A stretch of DNA of 64,000 bases from Pseudomonas cremoricolorata (GCF_000759535.1 NZ_CP009455.1:3596001-3660000); one strand, 5' to 3'; shown: positions 36,343 through 46,711, counted from the first letter of the stretch. Notes: generated by a model not told the origin, from the sequence alone. Program-made: numbers and translations.

Positions 36343-37668
36343 ATGTCGGAACCTGCACCGTTGCGTCGCCTGCTGATCGTCGACCCTTGTGACGACTGCC
36401 ACCGTTTATTGCCGGGCCTGCGCAGTGCAGGCTGGGACGTGCGCAGTTCGACCCTGGCTGCAGCCCTGGAGCATCCCTGCGATATCGGCGTGCTGCGCCT
36501 GCAGGCAGCGCATCTGCGCCACCCCGATGCGGTGAAGGATCTGATCAAGCGCAGCAACACCGAGTGGATCGCCGTGCTCAGCGCCGAGGAGCTGCGCACC
36601 CAGAACGTCGGCGATTTCGTCTGCGAATGGTTCTTCGATTTCCATACCTTGCCGTTCGATGTCTCGCGCGTACAGGTGACACTGGGTCGCGCCTTCGGCA
36701 TGGCGCGCCTGCGCGGCAAAGGCGCGGCGCCTGTGGACTTGCCGGACCACGAGCTGCTCGGCGACAGCCGGCCGATCCGTGAGCTGCGCAAGCTGCTGGG
36801 CAAGTTGGCGCCCACCGAGTCGCCGGTGCTGATTCGCGGTGAAAGCGGTACTGGCAAGGAACTGGTAGCCAAGACCCTGCATCGCCAGTCACAACGCAGG
36901 GACAAACCCTTCGTGGCCATCAACTGTGGCGCGATTCCCGAGCATCTGATTCAGTCCGAGCTGTTCGGTCACGAGAAGGGCGCCTTTACCGGCGCGCACC
37001 AGCGCAAGGTCGGGCGCATCGAGGCGGCCCATGGCGGCACCTTGTTTCTCGACGAAATCGGTGACCTGCCACTGGAGCTGCAAGCCAACCTCTTGCGTTT
37101 TCTGCAAGAGAAGCACATCGAGCGCGTGGGTGGCAGCCAGCCTATCGCGGTCGATGTGCGAGTGCTGGCGGCCACCCACGTCGACCTGGAAAAGGCCATT
37201 GGCCTGGGTCGCTTTCGTGAAGACCTGTACTACCGGCTGAACGTCTTGCAGGTGGTCACCGCGCCGCTGCGCGAGCGGCATGGCGACCTGGCCATGTTGG
37301 CCAGTCACTTCGCCCACTTCTATAGCCTGGAGACCGGGCGCCGGCCGCGCTCGTTCAGCGATGGTGCGTTGGCAGCCATGGGTCGTCACGACTGGCCCGG
37401 CAATGTCCGCGAACTGGCCAATCGGGTGCGCCGCGGGCTGGTGCTGGCCGAGGGGCGGCAGATCGAGGCGCAGGATCTGGGCTTGCAGGAGGTCGAGCGT
37501 CAGGAACAACTGTTCGGCACGTTGGAAGACTACAAGCACCGCGCCGAGCGCCAGGCCCTGAGCGATGTGCTCAACCGCCACAGCGACAACCTGAGCCTTG
37601 CCGCCAAGGTGCTGGGCGTGTCGCGGCCGACCTTCTACCGGCTGCTGCACAAGCACCAGATCCGCTGA
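36343..37668 (+). CDS. Sigma-54-dependent activator with VpsR-like N-terminal domain
   Basis: A 441-residue protein. Residues 1-130 form a receiver-like domain without a clear phospho-acceptor signature and resemble the VpsR N-terminus. Residues about 140-380 are the AAA+ domain with Walker A GESGTGKE (166-173), an intact GAFTGA loop (213-218) and Walker B GGTLFLDEIGD. The C-terminus is a Fis-type helix-turn-helix (SLAAKVLGVSRPTFYRLLHKH). VpsR in Vibrio binds c-di-GMP and activates exopolysaccharide genes. The intact GAFTGA motif means it can engage sigma-54. Its targets here are unknown; the exopolysaccharide operon is a candidate. Confidence 0.82.
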   Translation: MSEPAPLRRLLIVDPCDDCHRLLPGLRSAGWDVRSSTLAAALEHPCDIGVLRLQAAHLRHPDAVKDLIKRSNTEWIAVLSAEELRTQNVGDFVCEWFFDFHTLPFDVSRVQVTLGRAFGMARLRGKGAAPVDLPDHELLGDSRPIRELRKLLGKLAPTESPVLIRGESGTGKELVAKTLHRQSQRRDKPFVAINCGAIPEHLIQSELFGHEKGAFTGAHQRKVGRIEAAHGGTLFLDEIGDLPLELQANLLRFLQEKHIERVGGSQPIAVDVRVLAATHVDLEKAIGLGRFREDLYYRLNVLQVVTAPLRERHGDLAMLASHFAHFYSLETGRRPRSFSDGALAAMGRHDWPGNVRELANRVRRGLVLAEGRQIEAQDLGLQEVERQEQLFGTLEDYKHRAERQALSDVLNRHSDNLSLAAKVLGVSRPTFYRLLHKHQIR

Positions 37669-37717
37669 GCCTGGGGTATGATGCCAGCCCCTTTTCCTGC
37701 ACCGAGGCCTAGCTTCC

Positions 37718-38509
37718 ATGTCCCTCAACGCCGTCCAGATCAGCGAGTTCCGGGCCTTTGCCGACACCTTGGCAGATGCCGCCGCCGACGCCATCGCGCC
37801 GCACTTTCGCGCCGCGCTCACGGTTGAAGACAAGGGCGGGCGCCTGTACGACCCGGTGACTGTGGCCGACAAGGCGGCCGAACACGCCATGCGCGAGCTG
37901 ATCCAGGAGCGCTACCCCGAGCACGGCATTCTCGGTGAAGAACACGGCGAGGCGCGCGGCAGCAGCCCGCTGACCTGGGTGCTCGATCCCATCGACGGCA
38001 CCCGTGCATTCATCACCGGTCTGCCGCTGTGGGGCACGTTGATCGCGCTCAACGACGGCAAGCGCCCAGTGCTGGGCATGATGAACCAGCCCTATACCGG
38101 CGAGCGTTTCATCGGCACCGGCGACGCCGCCTGGCTTGGCGAGCGTCGCCTGCATACCCGTGCCTGCGCCGACCTGGGCGCGGCCACGCTGATGTGCACC
38201 ACCCCCGACATGTTCGACACCCCGGCCCGCAAGGCGGCATTCGAGCGCGTGGCTGGCAAGGCGCGCCTGCTGCGTTATGGCGGCGATTGCTACGCCTACT
38301 GCATGCTGGCCAGCGGTTTCGTCGATGTGATCGTCGAGGCCAGCCTGCAGCCCTACGATGTGCAGGCGCTGATGCCGATCATCGAAGGCGCCGGTGGCGT
38401 CATCACTGCCTGGGACGGCGGCACCGCGCAACACGGCGGCTGCGTGGTGGCCTGTGGCGACCCTGCCTTGCACGCGCAGGTGCTCGAACTGTTACGCAGC
38501 GCACAGTAA
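37718..38509 (+). CDS. hisN: Inositol-monophosphatase-family histidinol-phosphatase
   Basis: A 263-residue protein with the metal-site blocks GEEHG and WVLDPIDGTRAFITG and a later YDVQALMPIIEGAGG block. The DPIDGTRAF version, rather than DPLDGT, and the overall match favour the HisN type of histidinol-phosphatase over inositol monophosphatase or CysQ. It would perform the dephosphorylation step in histidine synthesis. It lies 49 bases after the activator gene and may share its transcript by read-through. Confidence 0.78.
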   Translation: MSLNAVQISEFRAFADTLADAAADAIAPHFRAALTVEDKGGRLYDPVTVADKAAEHAMRELIQERYPEHGILGEEHGEARGSSPLTWVLDPIDGTRAFITGLPLWGTLIALNDGKRPVLGMMNQPYTGERFIGTGDAAWLGERRLHTRACADLGAATLMCTTPDMFDTPARKAAFERVAGKARLLRYGGDCYAYCMLASGFVDVIVEASLQPYDVQALMPIIEGAGGVITAWDGGTAQHGGCVVACGDPALHAQVLELLRSAQ

Positions 38510-38612
38510 CGCGGCACGCAGCGTACGCCGCCGCACTTTTTCCGGTGCCGGGGCTCTATGTCTGGTCAGGTCGCACGCTTCCGGTGCGGCCGCCTGATCT
38601 CGACCGGTGCCG

Positions 38613-39344
38613 ATGGTTGTTCGCAGACGTCTTCCCGCCCTGTACCTGCTGTGCGCAGGTGTTCTCACGTGCCTGAGCGGTTGTACCCAGCAGCAGGGCC
38701 GCGACATCGTCAACCAGATCGGTGACGGCAAGCCCAGCGAGTTGTTCCAGACCAGTGTCGACCGCATGGCGACCCTGGCCATGCGCGACAACCTGCAAAG
38801 CCTCTACCTGTTGATGAACAAGCTGTACCAGCGCAATCCGAACCAGTGGAAGCAGTCGGGCTATCTGGACGCTGCCACCGCCGAGCGGCAGATTCGCCTG
38901 GCCATCGAACAGCGCCAGCCGTTGGCGCAGTTGGGCAATCGCCGCGACCTCGCGGCCTTGAGCTATGCCCTTGATCCTGAGTTTCGCGGCGACCGGGTCG
39001 GCGCGTTCATCTATGCCATCGGCAGCATGCTGATCACTTCCCACGGCGGGCGCAGCGAGTTCTACATGACCGATGTGCTCGATCCGCTGTTCATCAACAA
39101 CGCGGCGCGCAACATCGAGAAGGCCACCTGGATGCTCAGCCAGCGCCAGGACGCCAACGGAGTGCTGCTGCTGTTCTCCAACGAAATTTCCGAAGAGGGC
39201 AGCAACCTCAGCTTCGCCGTGGAGTTCGGCAAGATCGTCGCGCGCCTGGACCTGGTGGCGCAGATGCTCGACGAGCGTTATCGGCGCATCGGCCTGAACT
39301 ACGCGCAGAGCCTGCTGCTGATGAACTTCCTGCCGGTGCAGTGA
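38613..39344 (+). CDS. Hypothetical lipoprotein
   Basis: A 243-residue protein with a lipoprotein signal peptide, lipobox LSGC near residue 24. The rest is helical and polar, with no motif I recognise; blocks such as FYMTDVLDPLFINNAARNIEKA look like a conserved Pseudomonas family. ATG 38613 is used, with a GTG two codons earlier as an alternative. The ribosome-binding site is weak. A MITE begins 11 bases after its stop. Confidence 0.7.
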   Translation: MVVRRRLPALYLLCAGVLTCLSGCTQQQGRDIVNQIGDGKPSELFQTSVDRMATLAMRDNLQSLYLLMNKLYQRNPNQWKQSGYLDAATAERQIRLAIEQRQPLAQLGNRRDLAALSYALDPEFRGDRVGAFIYAIGSMLITSHGGRSEFYMTDVLDPLFINNAARNIEKATWMLSQRQDANGVLLLFSNEISEEGSNLSFAVEFGKIVARLDLVAQMLDERYRRIGLNYAQSLLLMNFLPVQ

Positions 39345-39355
39345 AGCGGCCCTTA

Positions 39356-39496
39356 GGCTCTGTCTGAAAAGTCCTGAGACGCCGGGGAGACAAGGCGAAA
39401 ACAGCCGAGGAAGCGGAGTTTACTGGTTGTAAATGAGCATTCTGAGGCTGTTTTCAACGCAGGATCACCAAGTGTCAGGGCTTTTCAGACAGAGCC
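39356..39496. mobile_element. MITE copy 1 (141 bp)
   Basis: Terminal inverted repeats start GGCTCTGTCTGAAAAG and end with the complement, and an inner inverted repeat GAAAACAGCC/GGCTGTTTTC lies inside. There is no coding capacity. It is about 90 percent identical to the element at 53264-53404, which has the same length. The left flank is TA and the right flank TG, so the target duplication appears mutated. The termini resemble IS5-group ends. Confidence 0.85.
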
Positions 39497-39521
39497 TGGC
39501 ATTCGCGGGTAGACTGCGCAC

Positions 39522-39537
39522 CTGTTCATCGATACAG
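39522..39537 (+). promoter_or_regulatory. LexA (SOS) box of polB
   Basis: CTGTTCATCGATACAG fits the CTGT-N8-ACAG consensus exactly and lies 13 bases before the polB start codon. It would place DNA polymerase II under SOS control, as in E. coli. It is only 25 bases from the MITE end. Confidence 0.85.
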
Positions 39538-39550
39538 CACGAGGCCACCG

Positions 39551-41911
39551 TTGGCAGTTTCCCTGGGTTTTCTTCTGACCCGGCATTGGTACGACAGCGC
39601 CGAAGGCACGGTGGTCGAGTTCTGGCTCGCCACCGAGCACGGGCCACGTTGCGTGCGTCTGGCGCCCCAGCCCTCGGTGGCGTTCATCGCCGAAGCCGAC
39701 CGCGCTCATGCCCAGGTGCTGCTGCGCGACGAAGCCCAGGTCGAACTGCGCACGCTGCAGTTGCGCACCTTCGAGCAGCGCCCGGTGCTGGGGCTGTACT
39801 GCCGCAGCTACCGGCACCTGCTGGCCCTGGAAAAGCGCCTGCGCAGCGCCGGCATCGAGGTGTACGAGGCCGACATCAAGCCCCCCGAGCGCTACCTGAT
39901 GGAGCGTTTCATCACTGCTGCGGTGTCATTCACCGGGCAAGCCGATGCCCACGGTGTGCTGTGCAACGCGCAGCTCAAGCCGGCCGAGGGCTATCGACCG
40001 AACTTGCGTCTGGCATCGCTGGACATCGAAACCACCGAGCGTGGCGAGCTGTACAGCATCGGCCTGCACGGCTGCGGACAACGCCAGGTGTATATGCTCG
40101 GCCCAGGCAATGGCGATGCTCGCACCGTGGACTTCGACCTGCAGTACTGCAACAGCCGCGGCGAGCTGATCGAATGTCTCAATGCCTGGCTGGTGCGCCA
40201 CGACCCCGACGCGATCATCGGCTGGAACGTGGTGCAGTTCGACCTGCGCGTGTTGCACGTACAGGCGCAGAAGTACCAGGTGCCATTGTGCCTGGGCCGT
40301 GATGGCCAGCCCATGACCCTGCGTGAGCACGACAGCCGCAGTCATTTCTTCGCTGCCGCTGCGGGACGTCTGTTGATCGATGGCATCGAAGGGCTGCGCT
40401 CGGCGACCTGGAACTTCCCCTCGTTCAGCCTGGAGAACGTCGCCCGTACCCTGCTGGGCGAGGGCAAGGCGATTTCCACGCCGTACCAGCGCATGGGTGA
40501 AATCAACCGCCTGTTCGCCGAAGACAAGCCGGGTCTTGCGCGCTACAACCTCAAGGACTGCGAACTGGTCACGGGCATCTTTGCCCACACCCGCTTACTC
40601 GCTTTCCTGCTCGAGCGGGCCAGTGTGACCGGCCTGCCCGCCGACCGCAGCGGCGGCTCGGTCGCCGCCTTCAGCCATCTGTACATGCCATTCATGCACC
40701 GACTGGGCTTCGTGGCGCCCAACCGCGGCGGGCGTGCCGAACAAAGCAGCCCCGGCGGCTTCGTCATGGATTCTCGTCCAGGCCTGTATCACTCGGTACT
40801 GGTGCTCGATTACAAGAGCCTGTACCCCTCGATCATTCGCACCTTTCGCATCGATCCGGTGGGGCTGGTGGAGGGGTTGCGCGAACCGGACGATGAACAC
40901 TCGGTTGAAGGCTTTCTCGGTGCCCGGTTTTCCCGCACCCAGCATTGCCTTCCGGCCATCGTCGAGCGCGTCTGGCAGGGCCGCGAGGCCGCCAAGCGGG
41001 AGGGCAACGCACCGCTGTCACAGGCGCTGAAGATCATCATGAACGCCTTTTATGGCGTGCTCGGGGCGAGCAGTTGCCGGTTTTTCGATACCCGTCTGGC
41101 GTCGTCGATCACCCTGCGTGGGCACCAGATCATGCGCCAGACCCGCGCGCTGATCGAGGCCCGCGGCTATGAGGTGATCTACGGCGACACCGACTCGACC
41201 TTCGTCTGGCTCAAACACCCGCACGGCCAGGAGCAGGCCGCCGCCATCGGCCAGACGCTGGTGGCCGAGGTCAATCAGTGGTGGCGTCAGCACCTGGCAG
41301 ACACCTACCGCCTCGACAGTGCGCTGGAGTTGCAGTTCGAAACCCACTACCAGCGCTTTTTGATGCCGACCATCCGTGGCGCCGACGAGGGCAGCAAGAA
41401 ACGCTACGCCGGGCTGGTGCAGCGTGCCGATGGGCGTGATGAGATGGTCTACAAGGGCCTTGAGTCGGTGCGCACCGATTGGTCGCCGCTGGCCCGCGAG
41501 TTCCAGCAGGCGCTGTACGCGCGCATCTTCCGCGACCAGCCGTATCGCGACTACGTGCGCGACTATGTCCAGCGCACCTTGGCAGGCGAACTCGATGAGC
41601 TGCTGGTCTACCGTAAGCGTCTGCGCCGGCCGTTGGCCGAGTACCAGCGCAATGTCCCGCCGCACGTACGCGCAGCGCGCCTGGCCGATGAGTTCCATGT
41701 CAGCCAGGGGCATGGTCGGCAGTACCACAACGGCGGCTGGATCAGCTACGTGATGACCGTGGCAGGCCCTGAGCCGATAGAACACCGGCAATCGCCTGTG
41801 GACTACGACCACTACCTGAGCCGGCAACTGCAGCCGATCGCCGATGCCATCCTGCCTTTCGTCAACGACAGCTTCGCTGCGCTGGTGGAGCGCCAGATAC
41901 CGTTGTTCTGA
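39551..41911 (+). CDS. polB: DNA polymerase II
   Basis: A 786-residue family B polymerase of the expected length. The exonuclease motif Exo I is LDIETT (near residue 157), followed by the polymerase motifs DYKSLYPSI (about 419), [12 protein letters not shown] and YGDTDS (about 543), and the KKRYAGL block. It performs translesion and restart synthesis in the SOS response. The start is TTG at 39551 after CACGAGG. A perfect LexA box precedes it. Confidence 0.93.
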   Translation: MAVSLGFLLTRHWYDSAEGTVVEFWLATEHGPRCVRLAPQPSVAFIAEADRAHAQVLLRDEAQVELRTLQLRTFEQRPVLGLYCRSYRHLLALEKRLRSAGIEVYEADIKPPERYLMERFITAAVSFTGQADAHGVLCNAQLKPAEGYRPNLRLASLDIETTERGELYSIGLHGCGQRQVYMLGPGNGDARTVDFDLQYCNSRGELIECLNAWLVRHDPDAIIGWNVVQFDLRVLHVQAQKYQVPLCLGRDGQPMTLREHDSRSHFFAAAAGRLLIDGIEGLRSATWNFPSFSLENVARTLLGEGKAISTPYQRMGEINRLFAEDKPGLARYNLKDCELVTGIFAHTRLLAFLLERASVTGLPADRSGGSVAAFSHLYMPFMHRLGFVAPNRGGRAEQSSPGGFVMDSRPGLYHSVLVLDYKSLYPSIIRTFRIDPVGLVEGLREPDDEHSVEGFLGARFSRTQHCLPAIVERVWQGREAAKREGNAPLSQALKIIMNAFYGVLGASSCRFFDTRLASSITLRGHQIMRQTRALIEARGYEVIYGDTDSTFVWLKHPHGQEQAAAIGQTLVAEVNQWWRQHLADTYRLDSALELQFETHYQRFLMPTIRGADEGSKKRYAGLVQRADGRDEMVYKGLESVRTDWSPLAREFQQALYARIFRDQPYRDYVRDYVQRTLAGELDELLVYRKRLRRPLAEYQRNVPPHVRAARLADEFHVSQGHGRQYHNGGWISYVMTVAGPEPIEHRQSPVDYDHYLSRQLQPIADAILPFVNDSFAALVERQIPLF

Positions 41912-41984
41912 CCCTACATAAGCACCTCAGCCCCCGCCCGTGGAACCCGTACCTTGCCGGCCTTTTCGACCAAGAGGGTAGGGG

Positions 41985-44900
41985 ATGAACGAGCAATCAC
42001 AGGCAGTCCACCACGAGGCGGCCGCCTATCAGGACAGTTTGATTCATGATGCTTTACCGGCCTGGATACGTGCCGCCAGCATCGAACAGCTACAGCAGTT
42101 GCAGGATGCCAGCAGCCTGAGCCTGTACTGGCGCGAACGCTGTCAGCAATTGCTGGCGCCTTTGCAGGGGGTGGAGGCATTCTGTCGGCCTCTGCTGCAA
42201 CAGGCGTTGCTCACGCGGTGGCCAGATCTGGACACCTCGGCATGGCTCTGGCGCCAGGGCGAGCGCGAACCGGTCATCACCTCGATGCCGATCGGCGTGC
42301 CCGTGACGGCTGCGGTGTACCGCACGATGCCGCTGCTGGAAGCGGCGCTGCGCAACTTCAGCGCCGAGCAGGCCGAGGCCGGTGGCATGCTGGCCGGTAA
42401 CCGCTTGCAGGGCGCGGACGATGAGCCTGTGCCCGGGGCGCCGAGTCCGGCGCAATTTGCCCGCTTCTGCCGCAGCCTGGACCTGGGTGCGCAGTACCAG
42501 CAGCACCTGAGCAGTGTGCTCGAACCGCCAGGTGAGGCCGGCGAGCAGGCGCGTTCGGTGCTGGCCCGACATCACCGCTATGCGCTGTGGGTCGACGCCC
42601 AGCGCGCCTGGATCGACGGCGCGGTGGATGACGCCGAGCATCAGCTGCTGAGCCGTCTGTGCGGCCTGCATTGGCCGCTGAGTCTGCACGGCGATCCGGT
42701 CAAGGCCAGGCGCTTGAGCCTGTTGGGCTGTGCGCTGGAGCAGATCGTCGTGCTCGATGTGCGAGATGAAAGCTGGAGTCCGTTGGTGACCTCATCGCGT
42801 CGGGTCATCGTGTGGATTGCCGGCGACCCGCATACGCCGCTGCGCAGCTACCCCAGCCTGCGCCATTTCGCCAACGACCTCGGCCACCGCTTGCGCACCG
42901 CCGAGTACCAGCGCTTCTTCGCCCGCTTCGTGCGCAGACGCGACAGCCAACGCTTCTTTTCTGCAGTCATCAGCGGCTATGACGGTGTTTCGGACCTGGC
43001 CAACATCGCCCTGAGCGAGCATATGAGCGATTGGCCGACGCCATTGTTCGACAGCCTGGCCACGGCCCATATCGCCCAGATCAAGGATGACGCCGCGCTG
43101 CTGGCGACCCCGGTCGCTCAGCTCGATCAACGCCTGCAGCATGAACACGATCAGCGTCTGGCTGCCGAGGGCTGGGCGCTCCTGAACCTGGCCGGGCTGT
43201 TCGTGCCGGGCCTGGGCCTGGCGTTGCTGGCCATCACCGCCTGGCAAGTGCTCGATGAGGTGTACCTGGGCGTGCAGGCCTGGCGCGAAGGCGACACCAG
43301 CGAAGCCATGGATCATCTGTGTAACGTCGCCCTGGATGTCGCTTCGGCCGCTGCGGTCGCGGCGGGTGGTACGGCGCTGGCGCGAGTGTGGACGCGCTCG
43401 GCAGTGGTCGATGAGCTGTTGCCCCATACCCTGCAGGACGGGCGCATCCGCCTTGGCCAGCCCATGCTCGAAGACTTTCGCAGTGCGTTGCCTGCCGAGG
43501 CCGTGCGCGACGCTCAAGGGGTCTATCGCGTCGGCGATCAGCGGTGGATCCGCATCGACGGCCACGCCTATGAGGTGACCCCGGGCACTGACGAACAGCC
43601 CTGGACCTTGCGCAGTCGCAACGGCCTGGCGCCAGCCCTGCGCCACAACGGCGCGGGGGCGTGGCGGCTGTGGTTCGAGCAACCCGCGCAATGGCAGGAC
43701 GCCCACTATCTGTTCCAGCGCCTGGCACTGACCGAGGTCAGCCTGAGCGACGAAGAGATCGACATCATCCTGCGCAGCACGCAGACCACCGCCGATGAAC
43801 TGCGCGCCTTGCACGTGCATGATCGACCCGCTGGCGCGCTGCTGCGCGACAGCACCCAGCAGGTTGCGCTGGTGGCAAGGATTCGCCTTGCGGTTGCGCA
43901 GTTACGCCAGGGCAGCGCACTGATCGACTCCACCGTGCTCGCCCATGCGCGGCGCCTGTCCGGGGCCGCGGACCTGGCCGATCAAGCCTTGGCCGAGCGA
44001 ATCTGGCTCGGCCGGCGCGAGCTCTTCGAGCAGCTCTACCGCGCTGTACAAGACACGCCATCGCCCCAAGCCGAGAGACTGCGCCGCGATTTTCCAGGCC
44101 TCAGCGTGGTCTGCGCCGAACAGATCGTCGCCGTTGCCAGTGCGGGGGACCGGGAGCGGCTGTTGGCCAGTGGGCGGGTGCCCTTGGCCATGGCTCAAAT
44201 GGCTCGGCGCGATCTGGAGGCATCGAGAATGGCGCGCGCGCTGGCCGGACTGATGCTGGACACAGGGCAGAACCTCGACTTGGCGCGACTCTCGCTGTAC
44301 GTCAGTACGCGCCTGCCAGGCGCCCCGAGCACGCTCACGTGGCGGTTGTTCAGTGGTACCCGGCAGGCACCCCTTGCACAATTCGGCGAGCCCCAATCGG
44401 CTGGGGCGAGCGCAAGCCTGCGCGGCTTCGACCTGCTGCACAGCCCGGCAGGCTTCGAGTTGTTCGACCAGCAGGGCAACGCCTTGAGCAGTGCCCCAGG
44501 AGAGCTGTTCGAGACACTGGCACTGGCCTACGATGACGCCGACCGCGCGGCACTCGGCGTCGGCGAGCCATTTGCCCATAACCTGCGAGTCCTCATCGCG
44601 CGCCAGAGCGGTCAGCAACCGGCACAGGTCGAGCATGCGCTGGGATTGCGCCAGCCGACCGGTTGGTTTCGCCTGCCCAGACGTCTGGCCGACGGGCGTA
44701 TCGGCTACCCGCTCAGCGGGCGCGGCCTGGGCCGTGACATGCCGCAGGCGCTGCATACCCGAGTGCGCATGTTCTACCCACTGATGAGTGATGCCGAGAT
44801 CGACCAGTGGGCGCAGCAGTTGCGCGCCAATGGCGAGCGGATCGAGCGTGTTCTGAATAGGCTGGGGACTGAGATGCAGCAGCTGGAAAGCACCCTGCGC

Positions 44901-46505
44901 CGTTGGGTGACCTCAGGCAGCGGTCTGCTGGCACGGATCGATCGCAGCCGCTTCTGCGATCACCTGCTCAGCGCCTGGCGGCGCATGACGCCACGGCTGT
45001 CCAGTGGTGCCGATCTAGGTGGCGGCTATCGTCTGAGGCTGTACGGGACACACTTGCCGAGCTTGCCCAACTTGCCCGAAAGCGTCAGTTTCGCCCATGT
45101 CGATGTGCTGTCTCTGCGAGATGTAGGCCTGACTGAGTTTCCTCCACAGTTCCTGCGCAGTTTCTCTGGGCTGCGCACGCTGGAACTCAGCGGCAACGCC
45201 CTGACGCGCCTGCCCTTGGGCATCGAGCGCTTGAGCCGTTTACGTGACCTGGCGTTGGAGAACAACCTGATTGCCCTGGATGCCGAGCAAGTCGGACATC
45301 TGGCCGCCTGCGAGCAATTGCGCACGCTCAATCTGGCGGGTAATCCGCTGGCGCGTGCGCCCTCGTTGGCGCGCATGTCGCATCTGCGCACGCTCAACCT
45401 GCGCAACACCCAGTTGCCCAGCCTGCCCGACGGATTGCTGGATCATGGTGAATTGCTCATTGCCGACGTGCGTGGCAACGCGATTCGCACACTGCCCGAG
45501 CGCTTCTTCAGAGCTCCACGATGGCTGAGCAGTGTGGTGTTGCTGGACGACAATCCATTGGACGGGCCTACCGCACAGAATCTGCAACTACTGTTCGGTC
45601 CGCTCGAAGAATCGCCCGGTGTCGCCACCGACCTGGCGTTGAGCGCGCCGTGGCTGGATACGGTAGAGCCCACGCTGCGCGATGCACGCGCCGCCACCTG
45701 GGATGCCGTTGCGCAACGTACTGGCGCTGCAGCGCTATTCGAGCTGCTTCGCCGCTTGCAGCAAAGCGCTGACTTTTTTGATAACCCTGTCGCGTTCAGC
45801 CAGCGGGTGTGGGTTGTACTCGAGGCGATCGAACAGTATCCGCAGTTGGGCGAAGAGCTGTTCAATCTGGCCCAGTTGCCGGTGACCTGCCAGGACAGCG
45901 CAGCGCTGTCATTCAGCGGGTTGGAGCTGCATCTGCTGGTCTGGAAGGCGCGTCTGTCGGCCACCTCCGGCGGGCGCTCTGAGGAAGCCGCGTTACTGCA
46001 GCTGGGTCGTCAGTTATGGCGCCTGGATGAGGTCGAGCGCATCGCCCTGGCTGACATCGAGGCGCGTCGCGCCGACGGCGCCGACCCTGATCAGATCGAA
46101 GTGGCCCTGGCATACCGCGTAGGCCTGCGTGAGGTGCTGGACCTGCCAGCGCAGCCGCAGGACATGCTGTTCGCCGGGGTGTCGGGGGTTGACCAGGCCC
46201 GCCTGGAACAGGCGCGCGACCAGGTGCTGGCGGCAGAAACGCCGCAGGCGCTAGCAGCCTCGTTGGTGCAACGCGAGTTCTGGCAGACCTGGCTGGAACA
46301 ACGCTTCCCCGAGCGTCTGCAGACACTCGACGAGCCTTTCCAGGCGCGCCTTGAGGCATTAGTGGCGGATGCCGAGGGCGGGGCTGCTGCGGAAGGTGCC
46401 TACCTCGAGCAGATGAACAGCGTGCGCGACGAACGCCAGGCGGCCCGTCACGCGTTGATGCTAACCCTGACCGAGCAACTGCTGCCCGCCCACCTGGCGC
46501 GCTGA
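41985..46505 (+). CDS. Large leucine-rich-repeat protein with NEL-type E3 ubiquitin ligase domain
   Basis: A 1506-residue protein. Residues 1-1000 resemble the dermonecrotic-toxin-like region found in Pseudomonas NEL proteins, including hydrophobic helices near 395-425 and 445-470 that could insert into membranes. About seven leucine-rich repeats (LxxLxLxxNxLxxLP) span residues 1028-1180. The C-terminal 300 residues fit a NEL domain, with the catalytic Cys1302 in a C-x-D motif (TCQDSAALSF). NEL domains transfer ubiquitin in host cells, so the product is probably an effector or toxin for eukaryotic hosts. No secretion genes are nearby, and the export route is unknown. ATG follows AGAGGG. Confidence 0.82.
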   Translation: MNEQSQAVHHEAAAYQDSLIHDALPAWIRAASIEQLQQLQDASSLSLYWRERCQQLLAPLQGVEAFCRPLLQQALLTRWPDLDTSAWLWRQGEREPVITSMPIGVPVTAAVYRTMPLLEAALRNFSAEQAEAGGMLAGNRLQGADDEPVPGAPSPAQFARFCRSLDLGAQYQQHLSSVLEPPGEAGEQARSVLARHHRYALWVDAQRAWIDGAVDDAEHQLLSRLCGLHWPLSLHGDPVKARRLSLLGCALEQIVVLDVRDESWSPLVTSSRRVIVWIAGDPHTPLRSYPSLRHFANDLGHRLRTAEYQRFFARFVRRRDSQRFFSAVISGYDGVSDLANIALSEHMSDWPTPLFDSLATAHIAQIKDDAALLATPVAQLDQRLQHEHDQRLAAEGWALLNLAGLFVPGLGLALLAITAWQVLDEVYLGVQAWREGDTSEAMDHLCNVALDVASAAAVAAGGTALARVWTRSAVVDELLPHTLQDGRIRLGQPMLEDFRSALPAEAVRDAQGVYRVGDQRWIRIDGHAYEVTPGTDEQPWTLRSRNGLAPALRHNGAGAWRLWFEQPAQWQDAHYLFQRLALTEVSLSDEEIDIILRSTQTTADELRALHVHDRPAGALLRDSTQQVALVARIRLAVAQLRQGSALIDSTVLAHARRLSGAADLADQALAERIWLGRRELFEQLYRAVQDTPSPQAERLRRDFPGLSVVCAEQIVAVASAGDRERLLASGRVPLAMAQMARRDLEASRMARALAGLMLDTGQNLDLARLSLYVSTRLPGAPSTLTWRLFSGTRQAPLAQFGEPQSAGASASLRGFDLLHSPAGFELFDQQGNALSSAPGELFETLALAYDDADRAALGVGEPFAHNLRVLIARQSGQQPAQVEHALGLRQPTGWFRLPRRLADGRIGYPLSGRGLGRDMPQALHTRVRMFYPLMSDAEIDQWAQQLRANGERIERVLNRLGTEMQQLESTLRRWVTSGSGLLARIDRSRFCDHLLSAWRRMTPRLSSGADLGGGYRLRLYGTHLPSLPNLPESVSFAHVDVLSLRDVGLTEFPPQFLRSFSGLRTLELSGNALTRLPLGIERLSRLRDLALENNLIALDAEQVGHLAACEQLRTLNLAGNPLARAPSLARMSHLRTLNLRNTQLPSLPDGLLDHGELLIADVRGNAIRTLPERFFRAPRWLSSVVLLDDNPLDGPTAQNLQLLFGPLEESPGVATDLALSAPWLDTVEPTLRDARAATWDAVAQRTGAAALFELLRRLQQSADFFDNPVAFSQRVWVVLEAIEQYPQLGEELFNLAQLPVTCQDSAALSFSGLELHLLVWKARLSATSGGRSEEAALLQLGRQLWRLDEVERIALADIEARRADGADPDQIEVALAYRVGLREVLDLPAQPQDMLFAGVSGVDQARLEQARDQVLAAETPQALAASLVQREFWQTWLEQRFPERLQTLDEPFQARLEALVADAEGGAAAEGAYLEQMNSVRDERQAARHALMLTLTEQLLPAHLAR

Positions 46506-46518
46506 CGATTCAGTCATG

Positions 46519-46550
46519 GCCCAAGGTTTTGGTCGGCGCAGACCTTGGGC
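46519..46550 (+). terminator. Possible hairpin terminator after the NEL gene
   Basis: A perfect 9-bp stem GCCCAAGGT/ACCTTGGGC with a 14-base loop, 13 bases after the stop codon. There is no T-run, so it may instead be an RNA-stabilising or Rho-assisted end. Confidence 0.35.
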
Positions 46551-46711
46551 TATGCTGTCGCCTGATGCGGAAAATTCCTAGATTGCTGTAGGTTACATCT
46601 GAAATCGAAAGTTACCGTTAAGCTGACCCGCCCAGGCGGCGGGTAGTTTAGGCTCGCCGCGCCAGGCCTGTTTCCGGGTCTGGCGTTACGAGAATCAACA
46701 AGGAGATGCCC

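Noticed and set aside
46706..46711. First ATG for the DUF4174 gene
   Set aside because: AAGGAG touches this ATG directly. The ATG at 46712 has correct spacing.
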